Assembly: GCF_018614875.1 (NCBI RefSeq)
Contig: NZ_JAGGNW010000014.1
Span: 1 to 64,000 of the forward strand
Reading direction: 5' to 3'
DNA length: 64,000 nt
From: Variovorax paradoxus
Lineage (GTDB): Bacteria > Pseudomonadota > Gammaproteobacteria > Burkholderiales > Burkholderiaceae_C
Shown: positions 17,506 to 26,041 of the stretch, piece after piece
How the letters are laid out: every line of letters starts with the position of its first letter
How positions within the stretch are numbered: the stretch's first letter is position 1
The notes under the pieces: generated by a model
Told to the model about the DNA's origin: nothing
Database searches by the model: none
The model's input: only the letters and a program-made list of their open reading frames with translations
Made by a program: the position numbers and the translations under genes

Positions 17506-19500
17506 TCACGCCCCGGCGCGCCGGGCCGCGAAGGCCACGTACCAGTCGAGGCTGCCGGGGTTGGCCATGGCCTCGCGGTTGACCACCTTCTCCAATGGCT
17601 GGCCCAGCAGCAGCTTCTTGATCGGCAGCTCCTGCTTCTTGCCCGAGAGGGTGCGCGGAATCTCGGCCACCTGGAAGATGTCGTTGGGCGCGAAGCGCGG
17701 CGAGAGCGAGGTCTTGATGGCGTTGTTGATCTTCGCGCGCATCGCGTCGTCGAGCGCCACGCCGGGGCGCAGCACCACGAACAGCGGCATGTAGCTTTCG
17801 CGGCCGAGGTATTCGAGGTCGACCACCATCGAGTCGAGCACTTCGGGCAGGCTCTCCACGGCGCTGTAGATCTCGCTGGTACCCATGCGCAGGCCCTGGC
17901 GGTTGATGGTGGCGTCGCTGCGGCCGTAGATGATGCAGCCGCCGTCTTCGCCGATCCTGATCCAGTCGCCGTGGCGCCAGATGCCGGGATAGGTGTCGAA
18001 GTAGCTCGACAGGTAGCGCGCATTGCCTTCGTCGCCCCAGAAGTACAGCGGCATCGACGGAATGGGCTTGGTGCACACCAGCTCGCCGACTTCGCCGACC
18101 ACAGGCTGGCCCTGCTCGTTCCACGCCTCGACCGAATGGCCGAGCTCGCGGCACTGCATCTGGCCCGGCACCTCGGGCAGCTCGCGGTTGCCGCCGACGA
18201 AGGCGCCACAGAAATCCGTGCCACCGGAAATATTGCACCACCAGACCTCCTTAGAGCCCGCGGTGAGGATCTGCTGCGTGCCCCAGCGCTGCACCTCTTC
18301 CGACAGCGGCGAGCCGGTGCTGCCGAGCGCGCGCACGCGCGACAGGTCGCCGCACTCGGCCGCCGCCACGCCGGCCTTCATGCAGTTGGTGAAGTAGGCC
18401 GCGCCGGCGCCGAAGAAAGTGATGCGGTGCTTGGCGACGAAGCGCCACAGCACGGCCCAGTCGGGCTTCTCCTTGCTGCCGGCCGGATGGCCGTCGTAGA
18501 TGACGATGGTTGAACCGAAGGCCAGGCCCGCGAGCTGGCAGTTCCACATGACCCAGCCGGTCGAGCTGTACCAGTGGAAGCGTTCGCCGAGGTTGTTGGC
18601 GCCGTAACTCGCACCCACGTCGTTGTGCAGGCCGCAGGCGTACATCGTCATGATGATGCCGCCCTGCCCGTGCACGATGGGCTTGGGCAGGCCGGTGGTG
18701 CCGCTCGAATAGACGATCCAGATCGGATGGTCGAAGGGCAGCCACTCGGGCTCGAAGGCCGCCACCTCGGCGTCGCTGCGCGCGATGGCGCCCTGCCAGT
18801 CGGCATCGGCCGCGAGCTGTTGCGCGGCATGCGGCGTTTTCAGCAGCAGCAGCTTCTGCACGCTGGGCAGCGCATCGCGCAGTTCCTGCACCACGGCGCT
18901 GCGGTCGATGGGCTTGGCGCCGTAGTGCACGCCGTCGGCGGCGATCAGCAGCGTGGGCTCGATCTGGCGGAAGCGGTCGACCACCGCCGCCGTGCCCATG
19001 TCGGGCGCGCACACGCTCCACACCGCGCCGATGCTGGAACACGCAAGAAACGCGACCATGGTCTCGGGCACGTTGGGCAGGTAGGCGGCCACACGGTCGC
19101 CGCGCCGCACGCCGAGCGAACGCAGCGTGAGCGCCACCGAAGCCACCTGGCGGCGCAGCTCGGGCCACGACATCTCGCGCACTTCGCCCAGCTCGTTGTC
19201 GCTCACGATGGCAGGCATGCCGGCCGCATGGGCCGCGTCCGCATGGCGCAGCACTTCGCGTGCGTAGTTGACCTGCGCACCCGGAAACCACCTGGCGCCG
19301 GGCATGCGCGCATCGGCCAGCACCGCCGTGTGCGGCATGGGCGAGTGCATGCCGGCGTAGTCCCAGATGCTCTGCCAGAAAGCGTCGAGGTCGGTGACGG
19401 ACCAGCGCCACAGCGCGTCGTAGGTGTCGAACGACAGGCCGCGCTGGTCGCGCAGCCAGTTCTGGTAGAGGCGGATCTGAGGAATGTTGGGAGCGGGCAT
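17506..19500 (-). CDS. Acetoacetyl-CoA synthetase (acetoacetate-CoA ligase)
   Basis: 664 aa, the usual size of this long-form ANL ligase. The P-loop-like motif IVYSSGTTGLPKPIVHGQGG, the ATP motif NISGGTDFCGAF and the C-terminal acyl-adenylate hinge and catalytic Lys (TLSGKKQELPIKKLL) are intact. FGAGAAYFTNCMKAG and HGDWIRIGEDGGCIIYGRSD are characteristic of AACS rather than acetyl-CoA synthetase. It activates acetoacetate from ketone-body, leucine or PHB breakdown. The ATG at 19500 starts MPAPNIPQ; upstream sequence runs into the repeat-containing divergent promoter of the TetR gene. Confidence 0.93.
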   Translation of the reverse strand: MPAPNIPQIRLYQNWLRDQRGLSFDTYDALWRWSVTDLDAFWQSIWDYAGMHSPMPHTAVLADARMPGARWFPGAQVNYAREVLRHADAAHAAGMPAIVSDNELGEVREMSWPELRRQVASVALTLRSLGVRRGDRVAAYLPNVPETMVAFLACSSIGAVWSVCAPDMGTAAVVDRFRQIEPTLLIAADGVHYGAKPIDRSAVVQELRDALPSVQKLLLLKTPHAAQQLAADADWQGAIARSDAEVAAFEPEWLPFDHPIWIVYSSGTTGLPKPIVHGQGGIIMTMYACGLHNDVGASYGANNLGERFHWYSSTGWVMWNCQLAGLAFGSTIVIYDGHPAGSKEKPDWAVLWRFVAKHRITFFGAGAAYFTNCMKAGVAAAECGDLSRVRALGSTGSPLSEEVQRWGTQQILTAGSKEVWWCNISGGTDFCGAFVGGNRELPEVPGQMQCRELGHSVEAWNEQGQPVVGEVGELVCTKPIPSMPLYFWGDEGNARYLSSYFDTYPGIWRHGDWIRIGEDGGCIIYGRSDATINRQGLRMGTSEIYSAVESLPEVLDSMVVDLEYLGRESYMPLFVVLRPGVALDDAMRAKINNAIKTSLSPRFAPNDIFQVAEIPRTLSGKKQELPIKKLLLGQPLEKVVNREAMANPGSLDWYVAFAARRAGA

Positions 19501-19554
19501 GGTGTCGAGCCTAATGCCGCATTCCGTGCCGCTCAATCGGGGTTGACCTCAGGG

Positions 19555-19593
19555 TTTGTACGTGTGTTCAATGGTTTTGTACAGATGTTCAAT
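19555..19593. promoter_or_regulatory. Tandem 18-bp direct repeats, candidate TetR operator
   Basis: TTTGTACGTGTGTTCAAT (19555-19572) and TTTGTACAGATGTTCAAT (19576-19593) match at 15 of 18 positions and start 21 bp apart, two helical turns. The second copy contains the imperfect dyad TGTACA-GA-TGTTCA. Both lie in the 100-bp spacer between the divergent acetoacetyl-CoA synthetase and TetR genes, the second ending 8 bp before the TetR start. Cooperative binding by two regulator dimers is a reasonable reading; binding itself is inferred. Confidence 0.6.
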
Positions 19594-19600
19594 ACGCCCC

Positions 19601-20329
19601 ATGAATGCCCGCACCCCGACTGCCAAGCGAAGCGCCCACCGGGCCGCGGCCGTCACCGCCGAAGCCGCCCGGCCCGACCGGCGCCACGCCATCCTGCTGG
19701 CGGCGGAGAAACTCTTCGCGCAGCACGGCTACCACGCGGTCACCATCCGCCAGATCGCCGAGGAAGCGGGCGTGCCGCTGGCGCTGGTGGGCTATTACTT
19801 CGGGCCGAAGCACGAGCTCTTCCATGCCATCTTCGAGCACTGGAGCCACAGCATCGAAGAGCGGCTCGCGGGCCTCAGGGCAGTGAACAACGACCCCGAC
19901 GACGCGCGCACGCTGCCGCGCATCATCGAGGCCTTCACGGGGCCCGTGCTGGCGTTGCGCGCGAGCGCCGAGGGCGAGTACTACGCGCTGCTGGTGGCAC
20001 GCGAGCTCTATCACGCCACCGAGGAAGCCGATCGCGTGCTGCGCGGCTACTTCGATCCGCTGGCCGAGGCCTACATCGACGCACTGCATGTCGCGCTGCC
20101 GCATGCCACGCGCGGGCAGGCCGCCTGGGGCTACCAGTTCTCGCTCGGGGCGCTGCTGCATCACCTGAACGACAGCCGCATCGAACGGCTCTCGCGCGGC
20201 GAGAACCGGCGCAGCGATCCGGCCGTGGCACCGATGCTCGTGAACTTCATCGTCGGCGGGCTGCGCGCCGCGCTGCCGCGACCCAAGGCCCCGCAGAAGA
20301 AAACCACTCCCAGGAGACAAAAGACATGA
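19601..20329 (+). CDS. TetR-family transcriptional regulator
   Basis: 242 aa from the ATG at 19601. The helix-turn-helix is at about residues 28-75 (HAILLAAEKLFAQHGYHAVT, then IRQIAEEAGVPLALVGYYF), followed by a helical ligand domain. A basic, Pro-rich C-terminal tail (PRPKAPQKKTTPRRQKT) is unusual. Its stop overlaps the next gene's start as ATGA, so the regulator heads the ABC-transporter operon. Repeats immediately upstream suggest autoregulation. The inducer is unknown. Confidence 0.9.
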   Translation: MNARTPTAKRSAHRAAAVTAEAARPDRRHAILLAAEKLFAQHGYHAVTIRQIAEEAGVPLALVGYYFGPKHELFHAIFEHWSHSIEERLAGLRAVNNDPDDARTLPRIIEAFTGPVLALRASAEGEYYALLVARELYHATEEADRVLRGYFDPLAEAYIDALHVALPHATRGQAAWGYQFSLGALLHHLNDSRIERLSRGENRRSDPAVAPMLVNFIVGGLRAALPRPKAPQKKTTPRRQKT

Positions 20330-21270
20330 TGAAACGACGCACCCTGCTGTCGGCGCTGGCCGCCGCATCGGCCGCCACGGCCCTGCCTTCGCGCGCGCAG
20401 CCGAGCCCGAAGATCATGTTCGGCTACACGGCCGTGTCCGACTTCGCCTCGGTCTTCGTGGCGGCCGAGGAGGGCTACTTCAAGAAGCGCAACGTCGACG
20501 TAGAGCTCAAGTTCATTCCACTCAACTCCACCATTCCCGCGGCGCTGCAGTCCGACTCGCTGCAGATCGGCGGGCCCACGCCATCGGTGTTCCTGCAGGC
20601 GGTGGACGGCGGGCTCGACCTGGTGCTGGTGGCCGGCGGCGGGCTCACATCGAAGACGATCACGGGCTTCGGCCTGGTGGCGCGCGCCGGCTCGGGCATC
20701 AAGGGGCCGCAGGACTGCGTGGGCAGGAAGATCGGCGTGCCGGGGCTCGGCGCGTTCCTGCACGTGACCTTCCGTGCCTGGCTCAAGGAGAGCGGCGTGG
20801 ACTACCGCAAGGTCAATTTCGTCGAGGCCTCGTTTCCGCAGCACGCCGACCTGCTGCGCGGCGGCTCGGTCGACGCGGTGGTGTCGGCCGAGCCGTTCAT
20901 GAGCCGCATCACCGAGAGCGGCGCGGGCTATGTGGCCTCGTACTACTCGACCTTCCTGCCGGAGAACAACCAGACCATCGTGCACGCGGCCAAGCGCGAA
21001 TGGGTGGCGAAGAATCCGGCCGCCGCGCGCGCCTTCCGCGAGTCGCTGGTCGAGGCCGCTTCCTTCATGCAGCAGCCGAAGAACGATGCCCGGGTGCGCG
21101 CGGCCATCGGCAAGTACATCAAGCTGCCGCCCGAGGTGCTCGCGAAGATCCAGATCTCGCCGCCCGGTGCCACGGTGAACGAGAAGCAGCTGGGCTACTG
21201 GGTCGGCCTGATGAAGGACCAGGACATGCTCAAGACCCCCATCGACATTGCGAAGCTGATCGCCAAGTGA
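20326..21270 (+). CDS. ABC transporter substrate-binding protein, SsuA/TauA/NMT1 type
   Basis: 314 aa with a twin-arginine-less signal peptide (MMKRRTLLSALAAASAATAL, cleavage near SRAQ). The mature protein is an NMT1/SsuA-like periplasmic receptor: GYTAVSDFASVFVAAEEGYF at the start, KIGVPGLGAFLHVTFRAWL in the hinge region and SVDAVVSAEPFMSRI near the ligand cleft. The ATG at 20326 lies 9 nt after CAGGAG and overlaps the TetR stop. Such receptors carry sulfonates, nitriles, thiamine precursors or aromatic acids; the neighbouring cyclase and FAH-family genes hint at a cyclic or aromatic compound. Confidence 0.88.
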   Translation: MMKRRTLLSALAAASAATALPSRAQPSPKIMFGYTAVSDFASVFVAAEEGYFKKRNVDVELKFIPLNSTIPAALQSDSLQIGGPTPSVFLQAVDGGLDLVLVAGGGLTSKTITGFGLVARAGSGIKGPQDCVGRKIGVPGLGAFLHVTFRAWLKESGVDYRKVNFVEASFPQHADLLRGGSVDAVVSAEPFMSRITESGAGYVASYYSTFLPENNQTIVHAAKREWVAKNPAAARAFRESLVEAASFMQQPKNDARVRAAIGKYIKLPPEVLAKIQISPPGATVNEKQLGYWVGLMKDQDMLKTPIDIAKLIAK

Positions 21271-22049
21271 GCGCCGTCTCCGATTTCCTTCGCTTCGACG
21301 GCGTTGCGATCCGGCTCGGCGGGCGCGAGATCCTGTCGCCCACTTCGTTCGACGTGGCGCGCGGCGAATTCGTCTGCATCGTCGGCCCGAGCGGCTGCGG
21401 CAAGACCACGCTGCTGCGCGCGGCCAGCGGGCTCGTCACGGCAAGCGCCGGCGAGGTGCGGCGCAATGGCGTGCAGATGCGCGAGCCTTCGCGCGAAGTG
21501 GCCTTCGTGTTCCAGGACTACGGCCGCGCGCTGCTGCCGTGGCGCACGGTGGAAGGCAACGTGAGCCTGGCGCTCGAAGCGGCCGGCGTGCCGGCCGCCG
21601 AGCGCGCGCCGCGCATTGCCGAGGTGCTGGGCAAGGTCGGCCTTGCGAAGCATGCGCAGAAGTTTCCGGTGCAGCTTTCGGGCGGCATGCAGCAGCGCGC
21701 GCAGATTGCCCGCTGCCTGGCGCAGAAGCCCGAGCTGATGATGATGGACGAGCCCTTCGGCGCGCTCGACGCGCTCACGCGCCAGAGCCTGCAGGACGAG
21801 CTGGCGCGGCTGGTGCGCGACGACGGGCTCACGGTGCTGTTTGTCACGCACGATCTCGAAGAGGCCATCTACCTCGGCGACCGCGTGATCGCCTTGCAGG
21901 CCAACCCCGGGCCAGGGCGGCCCAGCCTGGCGCGGATGATCGACGTGAAGATTCCGCGCCCGCGCGACCAGCTCACGACCAAGGAGCATCCGGAGTATTT
22001 GCAGCTGCGGCGCGAGTTGTTCGCCTTCATCGAGCAGGGCCATGACTAG
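21267..22049 (+). CDS. ABC transporter ATP-binding protein, SsuB/TauB type
   Basis: 260 aa from a GTG that overlaps the receptor stop as GTGA. Walker A is VGPSGCGKTTLLRA (about residue 46), the Q-loop is FVFQDYGRALLPWRT, the signature LSGGMQQRAQIARCLA, Walker B LMMMDEPFGALDA and the switch His in FVTHDLEEAI. Length and the FGALDALTR motif place it in the nitrate/sulfonate/taurine importer group. Its end overlaps the next gene by 8 bp. Confidence 0.93.
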   Translation: MSAVSDFLRFDGVAIRLGGREILSPTSFDVARGEFVCIVGPSGCGKTTLLRAASGLVTASAGEVRRNGVQMREPSREVAFVFQDYGRALLPWRTVEGNVSLALEAAGVPAAERAPRIAEVLGKVGLAKHAQKFPVQLSGGMQQRAQIARCLAQKPELMMMDEPFGALDALTRQSLQDELARLVRDDGLTVLFVTHDLEEAIYLGDRVIALQANPGPGRPSLARMIDVKIPRPRDQLTTKEHPEYLQLRRELFAFIEQGHD

Positions 22050-22896
22050 GCACTCCCCCAGGCTTCGCGCACTTCGTGTCGCTTCTCCTCCCCCCTCGCC
22101 GGGGGCAACACCAGCGGCCTGGCAAAGCCGGTTCCGCGGTGTTCCTGGCATTGTCCGTCCCGTCGTACTGCCGCTGGTATTGCTGGCGCTGTTCGAGTGG
22201 TACGCACGACGCGCGGCCGCATTGGGCAGCGATGCGCTCGCTCCGCCGAGCGCGGCGGCCAGGGCCTTCATGGGCGCGGCGCTCGACGGCTCGCTGTGGC
22301 AGGCCACGGGCTTCACGCTCGGCACGGCCGCGCTCGGCCTGTTGCTGGGTGCGGTGCTGGGCATCGCACTGGGGCTGGTGCTCGGGCTCTCGCGCCGTGC
22401 GGCGCAGCTCGGTTCGCTCTCCATCGAAGTGCTGCGGCCCGTGCCCTCGGTGGCGCTGATTCCGCTCGCGATGCTGAGCTTCGGCTTCGGCGTGCGCATG
22501 GAGCTGGCCATCGTCGCCTTCGCCACCTTCTGGCCGCTGCTGGTGCTGGTGCAGTCGGCGGTGCAGCAGGTCGAGCCGCGGCTGCTCGAAGTGAGCCGTG
22601 TGCTGGGCCTCTCGGCGCGCGAGCGTGCGTTCAAGATCGTGCTGCCGGCCATCGTGCCGCGCCTGTTCGTGGCGCTGCGGCTCGGCGTGGCGGTGGCGCT
22701 GGTGGTGGCCGTCACGGTCGAGATTGCGGCCAATCCCAACGGCATGGGCTACGCGATGATGATTGCGCAGCAGAGCTTCGACCCCGCGCTGATGCTCGCC
22801 TGGCTGGGCTGGATCGGCGTGGTGGGCTTTGCGGTCAATGCGGGCATGGTGCTGCTGCAGCGCGTGGTCGCGCGGCGCATGGGGGTGCTGCCATGA
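22042..22896 (+). CDS. ABC transporter permease (SsuC-like), with a repeat-encoded N-terminus
   Basis: 284 aa with about six membrane helices and the inner-membrane EAA loop around EPRLLEVSRVLGLSARERAF, which docks on the ATPase. The ATG overlaps the ATPase stop by 8 bp. Residues about 10-34 are encoded by an intergenic repeat also found at 39152-39222: the 35-nt segment 22108-22142 differs from 39188-39222 at one base. The resulting Pro/Ala/Arg-rich stretch before the first helix is unlike normal SsuC N-termini. A downstream TTG start is possible but has no evident ribosome binding site. Confidence 0.86.
   Translation: MTRHSPRLRALRVASPPPSPGATPAAWQSRFRGVPGIVRPVVLPLVLLALFEWYARRAAALGSDALAPPSAAARAFMGAALDGSLWQATGFTLGTAALGLLLGAVLGIALGLVLGLSRRAAQLGSLSIEVLRPVPSVALIPLAMLSFGFGVRMELAIVAFATFWPLLVLVQSAVQQVEPRLLEVSRVLGLSARERAFKIVLPAIVPRLFVALRLGVAVALVVAVTVEIAANPNGMGYAMMIAQQSFDPALMLAWLGWIGVVGFAVNAGMVLLQRVVARRMGVLP
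22070..22142. repeat. CACTTCGTGT / CCCCC-GGGGG palindromic repeat, copy A (inside a coding region)
   Basis: CACTTCGTGT (22070-22079) is followed by a CCCCC...GGGGG hairpin and a 35-nt block (22108-22142) that is nearly its own reverse complement (ACACC..GGTGT outer arms, an inner GGC-AAA-GCC hairpin). The block recurs at 39188-39222 with one difference. A third, shorter relative lies at 42040-42107. This copy is read through as the N-terminal codons of the permease gene. Confidence 0.85.
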
Positions 22897-23696
22897 CCGA
22901 CAACGCCCGCGGCCGCGTTGGCGTGATGAGCTGGCTCGGCTCGTTCGCCGTGCTCTGCGCGATGGTTGCACTGTGGTGGATGGCCAGCAATGCGGGCTGG
23001 GTGAGCCGCGTGTTCCTGCCGACACCGCAAGCCACGTTCGCGAGTCTGCTCGAGGGCCTCAACCTGTCGGGCCCGAGCGGGAGCAGCGGCCACGGCGAGC
23101 TGCTCGCCTTCACGCAGGCCACGGTCGGCCGCATGGTGCAGGGCTGGCTGCTGGCCTCGCTGTTCGGCGTGCTGCTGGGCGCGGCCATCGGCGTGTCGCC
23201 CGCGGTGCGCGCGTGGGTGCAGCCGACGCTCGAATTCATTCGCCCGCTGCCCGCTTCGGCGCTGCTGCCGCTTGCGATTTCGATCTTCGGGCTGAACCCC
23301 GGCATGGTGCTGTTCGTGGTCGCCTTCGGCGCGATGTGGCCGGTGCTGCTGGCCACGGTGCACGGCTTCGCGGCCGTGGAGCCGCGGCTCGCGGAAGTGG
23401 CACGCTGCCTGCAAATGTCGCGCGCGGCGTACATCTGGAAGATGGGCCTGCCCAACGCCATGCCCGACATCCTGGCCGGCATGCGGCTCGCGCTGACCAT
23501 TGCGCTGATCGTTGCGGTGGTGGGCGAAATGATCGCCTCGCAAAGCGGCCTGGGCCAGGCCATCCTGCTGGCCGCGCGCGCGTTTCGCGCCAGCGATCTT
23601 TTCGCCGGCATCGCGCTGCTCGGGCTGATCGGCTTCGCGAGCAACGCGTTGCTGGCTTTTGCCGAGAAGCGGCTGCTGCGCTGGCAGCAGCCCTGA
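22893..23696 (+). CDS. ABC transporter permease (SsuC-like), second subunit
   Basis: 267 aa with six predicted membrane helices and the EAA loop EPRLAEVARCLQMSRAAYIWK. It overlaps the first permease gene by 4 bp (ATGA). Two different permeases mean a heterodimeric channel, less usual in this family, where SsuC or TauC forms a homodimer. The N-terminal region lacks the repeat-derived sequence of its partner. It ends 50 bp before the cyclase gene. Confidence 0.9.
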   Translation: MTDNARGRVGVMSWLGSFAVLCAMVALWWMASNAGWVSRVFLPTPQATFASLLEGLNLSGPSGSSGHGELLAFTQATVGRMVQGWLLASLFGVLLGAAIGVSPAVRAWVQPTLEFIRPLPASALLPLAISIFGLNPGMVLFVVAFGAMWPVLLATVHGFAAVEPRLAEVARCLQMSRAAYIWKMGLPNAMPDILAGMRLALTIALIVAVVGEMIASQSGLGQAILLAARAFRASDLFAGIALLGLIGFASNALLAFAEKRLLRWQQP

Positions 23697-23746
23697 AGAA
23701 CTCTGCCCGCCCCTGTCAACACCAACACCCCACAAGGAGCCCCGCC

Positions 23747-24553
23747 ATGCCACGCAAATTCGTCGACCTCTCGATCTTTCTGGAAAACGACGTACTGTCC
23801 GACCCGCCAGCCTTCGCGCCGAAGATCCAGTACTTCACGCACGAGCAGACCTACGAGCAGATCGAGCCCTTCTTTCCCGGCCTGAAGAAAGAAGACCTGC
23901 CCGACGGCGAAGGTTGGGCCGTGGAGCTGGTGCAGCTTTCCACGCACAACGGCACGCATCTCGATGCGCCCTATCACTTCCACTCGACCATGGACAAGGC
24001 GCTGGGCGAGAAGAAGCCCGCCATCGCAATTCACGAGGTGCCGCTCGAATGGTGTTTCCAGCCCGGCGTGAAGCTCGACTTCCGCCACTTCGCCGATGGC
24101 TACGTGGTCACGGCCGCCGACGTCGAGGCCGAGCTCAATCGCATCGGCCACACGCTCAGCCCGCTGGAGATCGTGGTGGTGAACACGCGTGCCGGGTCGC
24201 GCTACGGCAGCCCTGACTATGTGTCGGCCGGTGCGGGCATGGGCTACGAAGCCACCATGTACCTGCTGGAGCGCGGCGTGCGCCTCACGGGCACCGATGC
24301 ATGGAGCTGGGACGCGCCCTTCGTGCACACCGCCAGGAAGTATGGCGAGACCCATGACGCCTCGCTGATCTGGGAGGGCCACAAGGCCGGCCGCGACATC
24401 GGCTACTGCCACATCGAGAAGCTGCACAACCTCGAGGCGCTGCCGCCCACGGGCTTTTTCATCAGCTGCTTTCCGCACAAGATCCGCGGCGCATCGGCCG
24501 GCTGGACGCGCGCGGTGGCGATCTTCGACGATGCGCTGATGGCGTCGGTGTAA
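23747..24553 (+). CDS. Cyclase / kynurenine-formamidase-like metal-dependent hydrolase
   Basis: 268 aa, a member of the cyclase family (PF04199). The metal-binding signature STHNGTHLDAPYHF is intact (about residues 66-79), and further conserved His/Asp residues lie in GTDAWSWDAPFVH and DIGYCHIEKLHNLEALP. AAGGAG precedes the ATG by about 8 nt. Family members hydrolyse N-formylkynurenine, isatin or cyclic amide-like substrates. Its position after an importer and before a fumarylacetoacetase-family gene suggests the imported compound is ring-opened here and then cleaved; substrate unknown. Confidence 0.85.
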   Translation: MPRKFVDLSIFLENDVLSDPPAFAPKIQYFTHEQTYEQIEPFFPGLKKEDLPDGEGWAVELVQLSTHNGTHLDAPYHFHSTMDKALGEKKPAIAIHEVPLEWCFQPGVKLDFRHFADGYVVTAADVEAELNRIGHTLSPLEIVVVNTRAGSRYGSPDYVSAGAGMGYEATMYLLERGVRLTGTDAWSWDAPFVHTARKYGETHDASLIWEGHKAGRDIGYCHIEKLHNLEALPPTGFFISCFPHKIRGASAGWTRAVAIFDDALMASV

Positions 24554-24563
24554 GGGCCGGTCC

Positions 24564-25889
24564 ATGGGCATCACACTCAACCACACGCACGACGCCGGCG
24601 CCAGGAGCTGGGTCGGCACGGCCAACACAGCAGGAACCGACTTTCCGATCCAGAACCTGCCCTGTGCGGTGTTTCGCCGCACGGGCAGCCCAGAGCCGTT
24701 TCGCGGCGGCGTCGCCATTGGCGACCAGGTGCTCGACATGGCCGCGCTCTCCGCGCGCCAGTTGCTCGACGGCCTCGCGCTCGATGCGGCCCGTGCCGCC
24801 GCGCTGCCGGCGCTCAACGATTTCTTCGCACTCGGCGGCGGCGCCTGGAGCGCGCTGCGCCACGCGCTGTTCGCATTGCTGCGCGAAGATGCGCCGGCCG
24901 CCACGGTGCAGGCCGTGCGCGAGTGCCTGGTGCCGCAAGCTGACGTCGAATACACCCTGCCCGCGCGCATCGGCGACTACACCGACTTCTACACGTCCAT
25001 CGACCATGCGCTGAACATCAGCCGCATCATGAATCCCGAAGGCGACGTGACGCCCAACTTCCGCTGGATCCCGACGGCCTACCACGGGCGCGTGTCGACC
25101 ATCGGCATCAGCGGCCAGCGCTTTCACCGCCCGATGGGGCAGACGATGGCACCGGGCGCCAAGGCGCCCACGTACCACGCCTGCGCGCGGCTCGACTACG
25201 AACTCGAGCTCGGCGTCTGGATCGGCGAAGGCAATGCAGCCGGCGAACCGATTCCGCTCGAACGCGCGGAAGAGCACATCTTCGGCATCTGCCTGCTCAA
25301 CGACTGGTCGGCGCGCGACATCCAGTTCTGGGAGATGGCGCCGCTCGGTCCCTTCCTCGCGAAGAACTTCGCAACCACCATCTCGCCGTGGATCGTGACG
25401 ATGGAAGCGCTCGCGCCCTATCGCCAGGCCTGGGCGCGGCCGGCGAACGAGCCCCAGCCGCTCGGCTATCTCGAAAGCCGGGCCAACCGCGAAAGCGGCG
25501 CGATCGACATCCGCCTCGAAGTCTGGCTCGAAAGCGAGAAGGCGTGCAACGACGGGAGCGGTCCTTCGCGCTTGTCGCGCACGAGCTTCAGGCACCAGTA
25601 CTGGAGCGTGGCGCAGATGGTGGCGCACCACACCGTGGGCGGCTGCAGCCTGAACCCGGGCGACCTGTTCGGCAGCGGCACCATCTCGGGACCGGGGCCG
25701 GGCGAGGCCGGCGCGATCATCGAGCTGACGCGCGCCGCCCAAAACCCCGTCACGTTGGCCAGCGGCGAGCAGCGCGGCTTCCTCGAAGACGGCGATGCTG
25801 TGCTGCTGCGCGGCTGGTGCGAGAAGCCGGGGCATGCGCGCATCGGCTTCGGCGAAAGCCGCGGGACGGTGCTGCCCGCGAAGGGCTGA
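24564..25889 (+). CDS. fahA: Fumarylacetoacetase-family hydrolase (FahA-like)
   Basis: 441 aa, the full two-domain length of fumarylacetoacetase. The N-terminal SH3-like domain ends near residue 120. The catalytic domain carries YTDFYTSIDHALNISRI (metal Asp and catalytic His), LDYELELGVWIGEGN (metal Glu pair), LLNDWSARDIQFWEMAPLG and GDLFGSGTISGP. It would cleave a beta-diketo acid such as fumarylacetoacetate, the last step of tyrosine/homogentisate breakdown, but no homogentisate dioxygenase is nearby. It ends at a strong terminator, closing the TetR-ABC-cyclase operon. A non-tyrosine substrate is possible. Confidence 0.85.
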   Translation: MGITLNHTHDAGARSWVGTANTAGTDFPIQNLPCAVFRRTGSPEPFRGGVAIGDQVLDMAALSARQLLDGLALDAARAAALPALNDFFALGGGAWSALRHALFALLREDAPAATVQAVRECLVPQADVEYTLPARIGDYTDFYTSIDHALNISRIMNPEGDVTPNFRWIPTAYHGRVSTIGISGQRFHRPMGQTMAPGAKAPTYHACARLDYELELGVWIGEGNAAGEPIPLERAEEHIFGICLLNDWSARDIQFWEMAPLGPFLAKNFATTISPWIVTMEALAPYRQAWARPANEPQPLGYLESRANRESGAIDIRLEVWLESEKACNDGSGPSRLSRTSFRHQYWSVAQMVAHHTVGGCSLNPGDLFGSGTISGPGPGEAGAIIELTRAAQNPVTLASGEQRGFLEDGDAVLLRGWCEKPGHARIGFGESRGTVLPAKG

Positions 25890-25908
25890 AAGTATCCGGC
25901 GCCAAAAG

Positions 25909-25935
25909 AAAAGGCCACCGGTGAGGTGGCCTTTT
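25909..25935. terminator. Bidirectional intrinsic terminator between fahA-like gene and tRNA-Gly
   Basis: AAAAGGCCACC (25909-25919), a 5-nt loop and GGTGGCCTTTT (25925-25935) form a perfect 11-bp stem with A and T runs at its ends, so it can work on both strands: for the plus-strand operon ending at 25889 and for the minus-strand tRNA ending at 25946. Confidence 0.9.
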
Positions 25936-25945
25936 GCATGAAATG

Positions 25946-26021
25946 TGGAGCGGGAAAAGAGTCTCGAACTCTCGACCTCAACCTTGGCAAGGTTGCGCTC
26001 TACCAACTGAGCTATTCCCGC
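25946..26021 (-). tRNA. tRNA-Gly, anticodon GCC
   Basis: 76 nt on the minus strand. It starts GCGGGAATAGCTCAGTTGG, has the anticodon loop CTTGCCAAG (anticodon GCC), a T loop GTTCGAG, and ends TCCA with the CCA encoded. Acceptor (GCGGGAA/TTCCCGC), D, anticodon (CAACC/GGTTG) and T stems all pair. It is preceded by a TATAAT box and followed by the shared terminator. No integrase or duplicated 3' end is visible, so there is no sign of an integrated element here. Confidence 0.97.
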
Positions 26022-26035
26022 ATTTCAGGGCTCGA

Positions 26036-26041
26036 ATTATA
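26036..26041 (-). promoter_or_regulatory. -10 box of the tRNA-Gly promoter
   Basis: A perfect TATAAT on the minus strand, ending 14 nt before the tRNA 5' end, is well placed for a start a few nucleotides upstream of the tRNA. No good -35 match is seen at 16-18 bp. A GC-rich stretch lies between the box and the tRNA, as in growth-rate-controlled stable-RNA promoters. Confidence 0.65.

Noticed and set aside
14529..18224. A 1231-codon minus-strand frame across the oxygenase, cyclase and ligase genes
   Set aside because: It is antisense to two convincing genes, low in complexity, and only its far end coincides with an out-of-frame part of the ligase gene.
25946..26021. tRNA-Gly as a genomic-island attachment site
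   Set aside because: No integrase gene and no duplicated tRNA 3' end are seen; neighbouring genes look like normal chromosome.
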